This document shows positions 43,733-54,644 of a stretch of DNA of 64,000 bases, one piece after another (position 1 is the first letter of the stretch; each line of letters begins with the position of its first letter). The stretch covers positions 30,683,501 to 30,747,500 of the forward strand of contig NC_079880.1 of NCBI RefSeq assembly GCF_029227915.1, in the 5' to 3' direction. The notes beneath the pieces were generated by a model. That model searched no databases, was not told the DNA's origin, and saw only the letters and a list, made by a program, of their open reading frames with translations. Origin of the DNA: Hydractinia symbiolongicarpus. Its lineage: Eukaryota; Cnidaria; Hydrozoa; Anthoathecata; Hydractiniidae. The position numbers were made by a program, and so were the translations under genes.

Positions 43733-45140
43733 TTAGATTTGCATCAAACTCTTGCGGTGAGTAATCCTGGCATTAACGCTAGGCCTGATCACGTGATTAA
43801 GGGAAAGTTCCTGCTGCTTGTTAGTAGTTTCAAAAAGTACGTTTATATCTTTATGAGTGAAGAATAAATATGTATCATCAGCAAATAAAATTAAATTTAA
43901 GACACTAGATGCTCTAAATATATCATTGATATAAATAAGAAACAACAGTGGCCCTAAAATTGACCCTTGAGGTACTCCACATGTTATAATCCTGTAGTTA
44001 GTATGTCCTTCGTCATAAGAAATATATTGTTTTTTTTCGAAGAGGTAGTTATTGAACCATGCGAGATATGTAATTCTTATGCCATAATATTTTAGTTTTT
44101 CTAATAGAATCTCATGGTTGACTGTATCGAATGCCTTACTGAGATCAATAAAGACCCCAATTGTAAATTTATTCTCATCAAAGGCTTGAAATATTTCCTG
44201 ACTCAACTGAATGATTGCGTGATCAGTTGAATGACCTGCTTGAAATCCAAATTGCTTATTATACAAAATATCGTTATTGTTCAAGAAAGAATAAACTCTG
44301 TTGTACATGATTCTCTCTAAAATCTTCGAGAAGCAAGGGAGTATTGAAATTGGTCTGTAGTTAGATACTTTACAAACTTTTCCTGCTTTAAAGACTGGGA
44401 CAACTCTAGCTATTTTTAACTTTTTAGGAACAATGCCTGTAATTAGAGATGAATTAAATATATGCAGTAGTGGAGATTTTAGTTCATTGAAACAGTTCTT
44501 TAAGACATTGCTGCTGATTTGATCAAAGCCAGGACTTTTGTTGATTTGCAAAGAATGAAATGCTGCTTCTAGTTCCTCCTCACTTAGCTTTTTTTTCTCT
44601 ATTTCATTATCGTAATATAACAAATACAATCTAAAGGATTCTGCACTGTGACCTATTTTCGACGCCAGGGTCGGCCCCACTTTAGTGAAAAAATTGTTAA
44701 ATTCTTCAGCCATCAAAGATGGTTCCTCAATTTCATTTTCGTCGTTTACAAGTTTTGAAGGAAAATTATTACTTCTAATTTTCATTTTACCAATCACTTT
44801 CTTGATGATATTCCATGTTTTTCTTGCATTATGTTTGTATTTATTAATTTGTTCATTGAAGTAAAAATTCTTAGCACGCTTTTTTATCAATTAAAAAAGG
44901 TTTTTATAATTTTTATACAGTTTTTTATACATTCCTGTAGGTTTTCTTTCTTAAATACTTTTCATATAGTTTTTGTTTTCTTCGGGAAGATTTTTGGAGG
45001 CCCCTAGTCATCCAGGGATTAAAGAATGTTTTGGTCTTAATAAACTTAATTTCTTCTGGAAATGCCGCATCATAACTTTCCAAAAAAATTTTCAGAAAGC
45101 TATCATATGCGTCATTTGCATCCGTTGCTTTTACCACGTC
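43733..45140 (-). pseudogene. LINE reverse transcriptase, truncated and frame-broken
   Basis: The minus strand from 45137 gives the linker region ('FFNPWMTRGLQKSSRRKQKL'), then, after a frame change near 44922 and a stop just before 44890, a long frame of 385 codons with the reverse-transcriptase series: 'KSPGFDQISSNVLK', 'ARVVPVFKAG', 'NYRPISILPCFSKILERIM', 'KQFGFQAGHSTDHAI', 'FIDLSKAFDTVNHEILL', 'GVPQGSILGPLLFLIYIND' and the catalytic 'FADDTYLF'. The frame ends soon after the FADD block, and the thumb and C-terminus are absent. These motifs fit a jockey/CR1-type LINE. The element lacks its endonuclease and a continuous frame, so it is not autonomous. The last 25 codons or so (reading 'LNHVIRPSVNARITH') look unrelated and may mark a junction. 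Confidence 0.88.
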
Positions 45141-45344
45141 GCGTTGCTTTTACCACGTCGACTTTAAACTGTAATTGTTAAGTCCGCATTCTACTAGATA
45201 GTTAATTCGTCAAAAACGATTTTGACACCCCATTTCTTACAGTTTGTAGCCTATAATTTCATGTCACAGTTTTGTGCAATCACATAAAAAAATTTCTGAT
45301 TCATGTCTAAAATACATGCAGCGTAAATACCTGACCACAATTAG
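45141..45344. other. Flank of LINE remnant with short direct repeat
   Basis: 'cgttgcttttaccacgtcg' occurs twice in a row near 45121-45160, at the end of the LINE remnant. Otherwise unremarkable. Confidence 0.4.
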
Positions 45345-45446
45345 ATATGAAAGAAACGCACCCCTAATAAATATGAAAGAAACGCACCACTAATGAATAT
45401 AAAAGAAACGCACAAATAATGATTATGAAGGAAACGCCTTCTGATA
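45345..45446. repeat. 26-bp tandem repeat, about four copies
   Basis: Core 'atatgaaagaaacgcaccac' with starts near 45345, 45371, 45397 and 45423. The last copy is degenerate. Confidence 0.8.
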
Positions 45447-46935
45447 CAGGAATGTAAACAAGATCTGTTCTACGTGCTTCGTTGTCACAAACCCAGAACG
45501 AAAGAGGCTATGTAAGCATGTAGTATCAAAGAAAATAACTGTAAAAGCAACCAACTGGTAAAGTTAGTTACTTTTAAAGATCGAGAAAATTAACTTTTGT
45601 GTTACCGCAGCTACACAACAACATAACATATAACTTCAAAAAAATGTGTATCCTGCAATGTCCACACAAATGCTGTACTTTTAAGATATTCCTCGCGTCT
45701 TATCATCATCGCGCAGTTGTTCTACTGTATATTCAAGTTTTGTCATTCTTTAGCATTCATTCTCTCTGAGGAAATTTTTATAAGCGCTATTACAGGGTAT
45801 TAACCCTTTTAAAGGCTGTGTATAAAAGCTATTTCCTGGTTTTGATTAAAAAGATTTGTTTTACTAAAAGGCTAATGACGGTAATTAAATTTTTCTTGTA
45901 TGTTTAAATATTAAAATATTTTTTATTGAAAAGGATTACATGCCATTCATTTAAAACTTCAAATCTAAAGTTTACAGCTTTAACCTTTTAAGCTGAAACA
46001 ATTCTTAAACGGTTTTACTGACAAAAGATGTTCTCCTTTGTCTGAATCACCTTAAGCATACAAGAGATCACGTGGAGAAGTATATGAACTAATGGCGTGG
46101 TAATATAGACCATTCTTGAAAGGACATATAACACATGAAAAGACATATAACACTCAACATCAACAAAAACTACTGCGATTGATCATTACTATTCCTGCTT
46201 TTTCTGATTTCAATTATCGCCTAGCAAACTGGCTAACAGACTAAAATGATTCGCCGGCAGGTTTCGCAAGACCTGCATGGTTATTACTTTATTCGGGTTA
46301 TAACTTTTTCACACGCTCTCCATCGATTCAAAGGTTAGTATGGAATATGCACCACATGTTGGAAAACAAATTGCTTTTATTTAAACTCTATTATCATCGC
46401 CATTTATAGTTGCTTGGGTGTGGAAAAGGCTAAAGAATATGCAGTCAATCACGAGTGTATTTCTCGTAGCGACCTTACCATACTTAAACCTACTGATGTA
46501 ATCACAGGCGGGTGCGAAAGGCTGATTTTTGCAAAAAGCTTATATAATTAATATAACACACCGAAGTTGTGGATCATTTTAGGCAATAAAAAAAGAATGT
46601 GTAAAAAGGGATTTTTAGATATTGAAAGCTTTGAGTTTTCTAACGTAAAGAGATAGGGATGAGTGTGCACAAGATGTGCGGAATGATTTGATTTCAGTCT
46701 TTTGCAATCGCAGATAAAAGGTGTCCAGGGTATTTCAGCCCTGGTTTTGAATTGTGTTTACCGAATTTCGATTTTGATTCTCGGATTTTACGGATTTCAA
46801 ATCGCGTCCAAAGCATGTCCTGCCTGTGCTGATTTGGGTAGTCACAAGACAAGACAAGAAGACCAGAGGGTAATTGTTTTAATTTCAATATTAGTTTACA
46901 ATTAATTATTGACGTTACAACGTTTAACGTGGTTC
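45447..46935. other. Non-coding stretch
   Basis: No gene or element recognised. Confidence 0.35.
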
Positions 46936-47215
46936 TAGCTAGCTAGATCTAGAGCTAGTAGCTAGAGCTAGTAGCTAGTAGTTAGTAGCTAGTAGCTAGA
47001 GCTAGTAGCTAGAGCTAGTAGCTAGTAGCTAGAGTTAGTAGCTAGTAGCTAGAGCTAGTAGTTAGTAGCTAGTAGCTAGTAGCTAGAGCTAGAGCTAGTA
47101 GCTAGAGTTAGTAGCTAGTAGTAGCTAGAGCTAGTAGCTAGAGTTAGTAGCTAGTAGCTAGTAGCTAAAGCTAGTGAGCTGGTAGCTCTAGAGCTAGTAG
47201 CTAGAGCTAGTAGAA
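46936..47215. repeat. (AGCTAGT/AGCTAG)n low-complexity array
   Basis: About 280 bp made almost wholly of 'agctag', 'agctagt' and 'agctagagctagt' words. Since AGCT and CTAG are their own reverse complements, the array can fold on itself at many registers. Confidence 0.95.
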
Positions 47216-47369
47216 GAGGATGCCGATAAGCCGCAAACGCTCGCAAATATACGGGCGAGTTCAGGCGACTTCTTGAATAAAATTGGCGGTTGTCCCCCGA
47301 AACTACCCACACTTTCCCGAGCTCGCCTGGAACATTCCCGAAATGCAATTCCTTGTAACAAACCATGCA

Positions 47370-47620
47370 GACGCTAGTTGGGAAGAAGGCGCTAGAAGAG
47401 AAAGGAGTTAATAAGCCCGCGCTCTACTAGACAACTCCCGGCAACATCCAACGGCCCACACAGTGTGCCATGTTCCCAATTTCCCTCACATGGCTTGGGT
47501 TAACCCGGGGCTATGGTAACATTCACTCGCCCATGTTAAATTGCTGTCAAGAGGAATCGAACCCCGGTCTCCCGCACAGAATACGAGAGCTATAACCACT
47601 AATCTACGGCGCCATACAAA
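47370..47620 (-). repeat. SINE-B, tRNA-derived, with head
   Basis: Read on the minus strand from about 47620: 'ggcgccgtagattagtggtt' with an A-box-like block, then 'gaccggggttcgattcc' carrying a near-perfect B box. The body follows ('aacatgggcgagtgaatg', 'gggttaacccaagccatg', 'gccgttggatgttgcc', 'agtagagcgcgggctta'). The same body without a head occurs at 22523-22648. It sits directly beside the LINE remnant at 47641. Confidence 0.82.
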
Positions 47621-47640
47621 TCCATCTTTGTGACCAACCG

Positions 47641-48350
47641 TCAGTACAAAAATAATACAAGAAGATGCAATACCAGTGGCATACAAAGTTTGTGCCTAAA
47701 CAAGGTATATTCGTTTTTACTTGCATTTAAGGAAATTTTGTTTGCATTGAGCAATTGTGTTAAGAGTTTGAGATCAATGTTGATTCTCTTGGAAAGTGAC
47801 TTTAACAAATTGTTGAAGCATATTTGATTAGTGTCATCGGCAAAGTGATGGACAAGAGAGTACTTTATAGCATGATGCAGATCATTTATGTAGATAAGGA
47901 ATAGAAGAGGACCGAGCACAGAACCTTGAGGGACACCATGAAGGACATGTTGAGTTATATCAATTTATTGATACAAATTGTTGCCGATTTGAATGATACG
48001 ATTGCAATAAATTAAGTGGTTTGCCTCTGATGCCGTAATGGAGAAGTTTTTTGAGGAGAATTTCATGATCAACAGTGTCGACAGCAGGTCAATAAAAACA
48101 CTACAGGCAAAATCACCAGAATCTAATGCATCCAATAATTGTTGACTGATATTTTGAAGGGTCTGTGCACTGGAGTATTTGTTCCTAAAACCAAACTGTT
48201 GCATAAAGATAATTTTATGCCCAGTTAGAAACTGATATACACGTTTGTATTAGCTTCTCAAAAATTTTATCAATGTTAGATAATAAAGAAATAGGGCAAT
48301 AATTGGTGCAATTTGTTTTGGGACCTTTTTTATGAACTATTTAGCAAGTT
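47641..48350 (-). pseudogene. LINE reverse-transcriptase fragment, frame-broken
   Basis: Minus-strand pieces in order from high to low coordinates: 'KGPKTNCTNYCPISLLSN' with 'IDKIFEKL' (about 48325-48255), 'MQQFGFRNKYSSAQTLQN' (from 48204), 'FACSVFIDL' (near 48105, followed by a one-base loss where 'SKAFDTV' should be), 'MLGPLLFLIYINDL' (47919) and the catalytic 'HHFADDTN' (near 47850). Frameshifts separate the pieces. The order matches a reverse transcriptase palm. It is distinct in sequence from the copy at 43733-45140. Confidence 0.85.
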
Positions 48351-48659
48351 GTTAACATTCTTACAAACAGCCTTGTCAAATGATTCGATCAATTCCTTAA
48401 CACCCATCGTGATTATCTTGGGATTAATTTAAAAATATCAAATAATGTTTTTTACAAATGCACTGCAGAATATTACTTTTAATAAATTTGACACCGTTCA
48501 TACGCTGCGTTTTTATGAGCATGCTAAAATGATGAAGGGGCATCGTGGGGTGAAGCGCCATATTGTACACTGTATTCATCAGACAAATATATCCAGATCT
48601 CGCATTTTTGTCTGTAAGTGTGTCCACCCGCACTTCAGTAGTTCCAACCCGTGGTATTT
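48351..48659. other. Non-coding stretch
   Basis: Open frames on both strands overlap (48424-48744 minus, 48445-48702 plus), and neither has a known domain. Unassigned. Confidence 0.35.
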
Positions 48660-48799
48660 GAATATCTGGACACAATTCTATGCGGGGCTTGGATGCCTCT
48701 GACTCAAGGGCTATTTTGTGAGTTTTGTCTGAATATCTGGACACAATTCTATACAGGACTTGGATGCCTCTGACTCAAGGGCTATTTGTGAGTTTTGTC
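48660..48799. repeat. 71-bp direct tandem duplication
   Basis: Copy 1 at 48660-48730 and copy 2 at 48731-48799 both run 'gaatatctggacacaattct' through 'ctgactcaagggctat' to 'gtgagttttgtc', with a handful of base changes. Confidence 0.9.
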
Positions 48800-48873
48800 G
48801 TTTACATGACGATTTATCTAGGAGCATTGAAAAAAAGTCAGGAGCTTTTTTCAAAAACTTTGTAGCAATGTTT

Positions 48874-49143
48874 TTAAACTTTAAAATCAATAAAACTTAC
48901 GGCATCACTCGTGACATTGGAAGTACCATTAATAAACGATAAAGCTGATGCTTTCGAAGCTCCCTTAATAGAAGGGTGGTTCAGAACACAGCTCTTGTTA
49001 TTTGCACAAACTTTGCACCAAACAAAATTTTCAAATGTAATGGAATTTTCTACAACCTCCTTGTATCCAAAAATATTTTCAACTCCCCACTTTTTAAAAG
49101 TAAGAGATTTAACTTTCATTCCTTTCATAATATTTGCAGCCAT
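48874..49143 (-). CDS. Partial zinc-finger-like open frame, possibly transposon-derived
   Basis: An 89-codon frame starting MAANIMKGMKVKSLTFKKWG and containing 'VWCKVCANNKSCVLNHPSI' followed by 'KGASKASALSFINGTSNVT'. The C-x2-C pair after a Trp, and the 'GTSNVT' end where a downstream His pair would be expected, resemble the N-terminal finger of hAT/ZNF862-like proteins seen in invertebrate genomes. No second half of the finger is present: the frame ends in an unrelated tail. Either a first exon whose continuation I cannot find or a decayed fragment. The family call is tentative. Confidence 0.35.
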   Translation of the reverse strand: MAANIMKGMKVKSLTFKKWGVENIFGYKEVVENSITFENFVWCKVCANNKSCVLNHPSIKGASKASALSFINGTSNVTSDAVSFIDFKV

Positions 49144-49817
49144 TTTATAAACAATTACTAAAATTTTTTCGACTGAACTACTACCAAATTACTAAACAAT
49201 GATTAACGAAACCTTAGAGCGCATCCACAATTTCGAATGAATGAAGCTACAAAAATGCAACACAAGCTGCTTTGTTGGTAGAAAACAGGTCTTTTGAAAA
49301 AACGTTATATACAGCAGGTACCACGAGTATGATTTCCTTATGAAAAGTTCATGATGGATCAGGGAACGAGAATTTTAAGCTATTGCGTTTTTAGCTGCCT
49401 TGACCTTTAGTTCATAAATGGAGTGTTTGCATCCTAGTTTCCATTGGCTTTTTTACGTTCGTAAGCAGGAAACAGATTGCAAGTCATTCACTCAACAAAG
49501 TACACCAACAGGAAGGTAGGTCAATAGGACTTGTACTTCATAGCTTTGCAATTTTTTCATATCAAAATTCAGGAGATTTTTAGCACGATAAAAACATCTC
49601 ATTCCCAGGGCTTCTTTAAAGTATCTTGTTCCCAGGGCTTTTTTGTTCTTCAGTACCACTGGACAACACAACATGTTTCCATGTCAAAAATGGTAGCATA
49701 GCTATATACATATTTGAAAGTTAAAGCCAGCGAACCAGTTAAGCAAAGAACTTTTTCCAACTCGAAAAACATTTCAAAACACATTATTTTTTAATGGGAT
49801 GTAATCTGTAACGCAGG
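49144..49817. other. Non-coding stretch
   Basis: No feature recognised. The related phrases 'cccagggcttctttaaagta' and 'cccagggcttttttg' lie 30 bp apart near 49605-49645. Confidence 0.35.
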
Positions 49818-50820
49818 TACAGTGCAGTCTGAATGTAATCTACAGCGTACACGCTAGTAACACCTTTACTTGGAGGATGGCAGTTGTTTGTCTTTTGTTA
49901 TAACAAATTCCCTTAAGTATTTTGCGAGTTTAAACAATGCATCTCGCTATTACAAGAAATATAATTGCTCCGATATTTCATTGTGGGCGAGTTGTTTTTT
50001 AACACGCAAATAGAAGCTCGCAAACCCTTAAGGGATTTAATTATAACAAAAGACAAACCACTGCCGTCCTCCACGCAAAGGTGTGATATTAGCGTGTGTG
50101 CGGTAGATTACATTCAGACTTTACTGTAGATGCATTGTGTAAATGTATTGATAAGCTATTCCCTTAAGTATTAGCGTGAAGTAATTAAATAATAAAAATC
50201 TTTCGCGAATTTTTATAATACATTGCGAGAGAATGTATTGTTGATTTAATTACTTAAGATTCCAGCGCGTTTAATTTAAAAAACATATACATGAGAAGCA
50301 TTGTTCACAACTATTTAATGACTTGTGCGTTTTTTTATTAAAAGAATACAACTACGGTTTATTTTTGTAAAACAAATGGTGTATATTCTAAATACAATAT
50401 CTACATTTCTCGATTAAAACATTTCCTTCTTAACAAATAGCGTAAAATAAATTCTTTCACATACTTTTTTATTGAAACAAATAAAAACATTTCTATCGCC
50501 GCTTTTTGTTTATAAACTTTTAAATTGCGATTTAAAAAAACATTTCTATCACCTCTTTTTGTTTTAAAATTTTTAAAATACCATCTAACTAAACTTTTAT
50601 ATTACTGCAATTAAAAATTTCAAAAAAGTTCGCGCAAAATAGATTGCTAAAATTGATTTTGCAACCTATTGTGATTAAACAATTGATCATGTGCGGTCAT
50701 TGTTTATTAGCGAGGCAATTATTTTCTTAAAAAAACAAAAGCTATCGCAATGTTATTGTTCTGTGTAACTATTCATGCGAGTTTCGCGTCCGTGGTAGAT
50801 TACATTCAGACTGTACTGTA
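49818..50820. mobile_element. TACAGT-ended inverted-repeat element with a third internal terminus
   Basis: The left end 'tacagtgcagtctgaatgta' at 49818 pairs with the right end 'tacattcagactgtactgta' finishing at 50820. A third copy of the terminus, 'tacattcagactttactgta', ends at 50128. The 49818-50128 part alone is a foldback whose arms match for about 110 bp ('ttgtttgtcttttgttataa' on one side and its complement on the other). So there is either a short element plus an adjoining half-element, or one nested in another. No transposase frame; AT-rich interior with 'cccttaagtatt' words repeated near 49911 and 50161. Confidence 0.75.
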
Positions 50821-50886
50821 CGCAATTTATCACATGCCTTAGGTAATTTAGGTACGTGATAGGGCGCGGGTACGCGATCACTTACC

Positions 50887-51720
50887 TCAAAATGAGAATC
50901 CTGGAGCATATTGGTCCAAAAGGGTCTCAACTCTGTTGAAAAAATTGCAAAAAGAGAAATTTATATCATCAGATCCCACATTTAAAACTTCACTCCAGCT
51001 TGTATCGTTAAACTCTTGGACAAAACTTTTGCGCTTTAGTTTTTTCCAATCTCTGAATATTATAAAGTTTTTTTGAGGAGGATCATAGGGATTTCTTTCA
51101 CAGGTAAGAAATTGTGGTAAATGGTCAGAGTTTGCTGTACAAATATTGCCCGACACAGTATTTGTATTATGACAATTGGTAAAGTTATTATCAATAAGAG
51201 TACTGGATAGATTTGTTATCCTTGTAGGATATGTTATATATGAAGTAGTAATGAAAAAGAGGATGTGATGTCTAGGAAGTTATTGACACTGTTTTAGAAT
51301 CGCAGTAAGGAGGTTTATGTTAAAGTCACCTAAAAGAACCAATATTTTGTTTTCCCCAGAGACAGCTTCCAATAGAGGAGAGAAATATAATGAATTGAAT
51401 TCATCCACCAACATACATGGATGTCTGTAGATGAATCCAACAACTATATTCCTCTCCTTGGTTTGGGTTATTTCTATAAATATAGACTCAAGCTCTTTGC
51501 TTTAAAGGCTAGTTGACTTAGGTATTCATGGCAAGTGTAACTAGGAGAGGAAGAAATATACAAAGGAGAACCACCTCTTTCAGAATCACAGGGCACGTGT
51601 TCCATATTGTAATTTAATAGGGAACAGTTTTGAATAAAATTAGATAAGCAAAATTTAGTCTCAGTGATGCCAATAATCCTAGAATCAAGGCCCATTTGGC
51701 CAAGTAGGAGCTTAAGTTCT
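50887..51720 (-). pseudogene. LINE endonuclease-domain remnant
   Basis: Minus-strand pieces from 51695 down: 'MGLDSRIIGITETKFCLSN', 'ERGGSPLYIS', 'IVVGFIYRHPCMLVDEFN' (near 51460-51405), 'KILVLLGDFNINLL' (near 51345-51305), 'TNLSSTLIDNNF' (near 51215-51185) and 'TANSDHLPQFL' (near 51140-51110), then a linker 'FRDWKKLKRKSF'. This is the order of an apurinic-type endonuclease (TET, GDFN and SDHLP blocks), with several stops and frame changes. No reverse transcriptase follows at lower coordinates, as the sequence passes into the element at 49818-50820. Confidence 0.8.
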
Positions 51721-51736
51721 TCTTGGTGGAGAAGTC

Positions 51737-52690
51737 ATCATTATTCTCCGCTTAACGTCCGTTTTCCATGCTAGCATGGGTTGGACGGGGTATATTAATG
51801 ACGCTCTTCTAATCTGATCTAGACTGTGTTAGATCCAAACTCAACTTCCTCTGTATCAAGTCTGTCCTTATAACCTCCTGCCAAGTCTTTCTCGGTCTGC
51901 CTCTGGGCTTTGCCCCAGGAACTATCAAGTCTCTACACTTTCTTACCCAATTATCCTCCTCCATTCTTTTCAAGTGCCCAGCCAATTCAATCTTCTTATC
52001 TGGATAATATCTTTAATTCTACGGATACTTAGCCTGCTTCTTAGCTCATCTGAACTCTTTTTGTCTCTCAGACTGGTGTTACACATCCACCTAACTATTC
52101 TCATATCATTCCTTTCTAAACGGCCAAGATCTTCCTGCTTCGCTGCCCATGTCTCACTACCGTACAACATAACACTTCTTACACAGACCTCATACAACCT
52201 ACATTTTACCTCAAATTTCAAGACTCTGCTCTGTCAACAAAGGAAGTAACTCTCTGAACTTTTTCCAAGCAGAACCTATCCTGCAAGTAACACTTCTTCC
52301 AACACCCCCTTCACTGCCCAACAAATCACCTAAGTAACAAAAGTTCTCAACTATCTCTAACAAGGCACTGTTGTACATCATTGAAGCTGGAAATACATTT
52401 TAGCATTGCTGTACATAGACTGTACCATCGTAACTAGCCACTCATCCACATCTAATTATCTCATACCCACCAAATAATTTTACATGGCACTCTATTAGAA
52501 GCTTTCTCTAAGTCTACAAAGGCAAAATAGAGATTCTTTCTCTTTCCTAAATACTTTTCCTGAAGCTGTCTGCGTAAAAATATTGCATCTGTAGTGCCAC
52601 GCCCTGGAATCATCTTATCTATATCAATTCTTTCTCTAAGTAACTTACCAATCACTCTTTCAATAACTTTCATTACTTGATCAATATGGG
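51737..52690 (-). pseudogene. RTE-type LINE remnant with internal deletion
   Basis: From 52673 on the minus strand: 'MKVIERVIGKLLRERI', 'MIPGRGTTDAIFLRRQLQEK' and 'LYFAFVDLEKA', the first reverse-transcriptase blocks of an RTE-like LINE. Then, after a deletion that removes the catalytic FADD region, the C-terminal part resumes at 52221: 'CVRSVMLYGSETWA', 'RLERNDMRIVRWMCN' and 'RRLNWLG', and after a frame change 'RMEEDNWVRKCRD' and 'GRPRKTWQEVIRTDL'. The 3' end is 'ctagcatggaaaacggacg' with 'ttaagcggag' near 51737. The same 3' end occurs again at 56423-56555. Confidence 0.85.
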
Positions 52691-53217
52691 TCCCCCCATG
52701 TCAACAGTTTGGTCTAACCAAAAACGTTTTTGATCTTTATATGCCTTATTTTTATGAAGGAGAAAAGCAATGCAGTGTGAAAAAGATAAAAATAGGAATT
52801 TGGAACAGCTTAAACTTAACTAAACTTTCCAGAATCTTAACAGAATTTTAACAGAACTCTTGTGACCCCGCGAATGAAATAGCTATATAGCTACTGGAAT
52901 ATTTATCTGAAAATCATAATCACGGAAACATCTTAGTATTTGGTTAAGGCTTTAAGGGGAGCATAAATATACTAAACTTTTTAATTATGATTTTTTTTTT
53001 CAAAAATTCCATCTGGATCTTTGTTTATTTTGTTTGTTTATGTTTACCCACTAATAATGCTGTGATGATCTTTAACTAACATGTATACATGTTAGTTAAA
53101 AACACATAAAGAACAAGGGCATTCTTTTCCACTACCTATCTCTTCAAAAATGAAAGGCACATCAAGGGCACATAAAAAGTCTTCAAGCTGTCGTTAAAAA
53201 GAAAATATAGGAACTGT
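52691..53217. other. Non-coding stretch
   Basis: A short inverted repeat 'taactaacatgtatacatgttagtta' region (about 53073-53098) is palindromic. No gene. Confidence 0.45.
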
Positions 53218-53222
53218 TATTG

Positions 53223-54639
53223 CAGCCCTTAAAATTAGAATTTTTTTTTGGCAATAAAACTGCCGACGTGAGATACATTTCAACTGATTTGCGTCGGCAT
53301 TGCGTCAGCATTTTTTTTTTCATAGTAAAATTTTTCAGCAGGCAAAAACTTTCGTCATTCACCTTGTATTGGGGTAGACCTCACATAAATTCGATGTATT
53401 GATTTTCTAAGACGATGACAAATGGAAATGGACTACAAGTCCCATGACCTACTTTCCCGATGATGTACTTCGTTAAGTTAATAGTTCACTGCCAACTGGC
53501 TTTCTATATGTTTCGAGACGAACTCATTAGAAAGTACGTTGTGCACGTGCTATTTACGAACTGAAGGTCAGGGCATTCAATAAGTTGTATATCGCAGAAG
53601 TCGCCGGTGACATGTTTCGAAAATGCTTGTCCTCGGCACAGTTCACCATGAAGCAAAACTGTACAGGAGACTCAATTTATAGAGTCTTCGCAGAACATCT
53701 CTCCTCACAAAACCGAGGGCAGAGCTGACTTATTGTCTGCTGTGTCGTGTGGGAGAGAGAACTACCGGACTTCTTTTTAATACGATATACAATTTTTTGA
53801 TTATTGTTATTACGAATCGAATGGCACCACGGTATTTCTGTAACGTGAATACTTTTAGTGATAATGACCTAAATTACTGAAAATCGAGTGTAATTATTCT
53901 TCAGTCGCAATGAGTGGGGGAAGCTCAAACAATATCACAATTAACATTATTTGATTCTGCTTGCCACAGTTCCTTTCAAATTTTCATTATTTTTGTTGTT
54001 TTGATAATGACATCTACAAACTTTGCAAAGTACTTTAGCAATTTCATTAGAGTCATTTTCCGATTCAAACCCTAACTCAGGAAAATTCCACGAAAGAACC
54101 GTTTTCTTTTTCACCATGTTTACTTTATTTTATTTTCGTGAATTCAGGAGATTATTCCATCTGTTTAGTTTCGAATGAAATAAACCACCCGCCGAATACT
54201 GTGTGGATTCCCGTGTGAATTCCCATGTGGAGACCTGGTTTCTTTTAGGATAAGGAACTCAAGAAAAATGTATGCCAGTTTTCATATTACGCCAGAGAAA
54301 ATGTGATGTAAAAATTCACCATAAAGGCTTTAATATTACAAAGAATAACATGCGATTAGTTGAAAAGTTTGTTTTTCAAAAAAAATGGTAGTAGAAACCA
54401 GGTTATAATACGTGAGCAGGTACGATAGAAATATACATGATAACATGTTCTTAAAAGTCCGCCAAAATAAAAATTAATTCTTTGTTAATTTTTTTCTTCG
54501 TGGATGGTGAAAATGAGTTGTTGTTTTTAAAAATTTCACAACAAAATTATGTCGTCAATTTTTTTTGCCGACGCAACTACGGTGTTTTCTCATTTTACGT
54601 CGGCAATCACGACAATGCCGACGCTAATTTTAGGGGCTG
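53223..54639. mobile_element. CAGCCC-ended element with subterminal TGCCGACG motifs and 5-bp target duplication
   Basis: The left end 'cagcccttaaaattag' at 53223 and right end 'ctaattttaggggctg' finishing at 54639 are inverted repeats. Each is flanked by 'tattg' (53218-53222 and 54640-54644), a 5-bp target-site duplication. Next to both ends the 8-mer TGCCGACG or its complement is repeated: near 53261 and 53293 on the left, and near 54570, 54595 and 54616 on the right, as expected of transposase-binding sites. The 1.4-kb interior has no transposase frame. Superfamily not assigned. Confidence 0.8.
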
Positions 54640-54644
54640 TATTG

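Noticed and set aside
47545-47620. A functional tRNA gene on the minus strand
   Set aside because: The B box is good, but the head continues into a SINE body shared with 22523-22648 and no clean cloverleaf was found.
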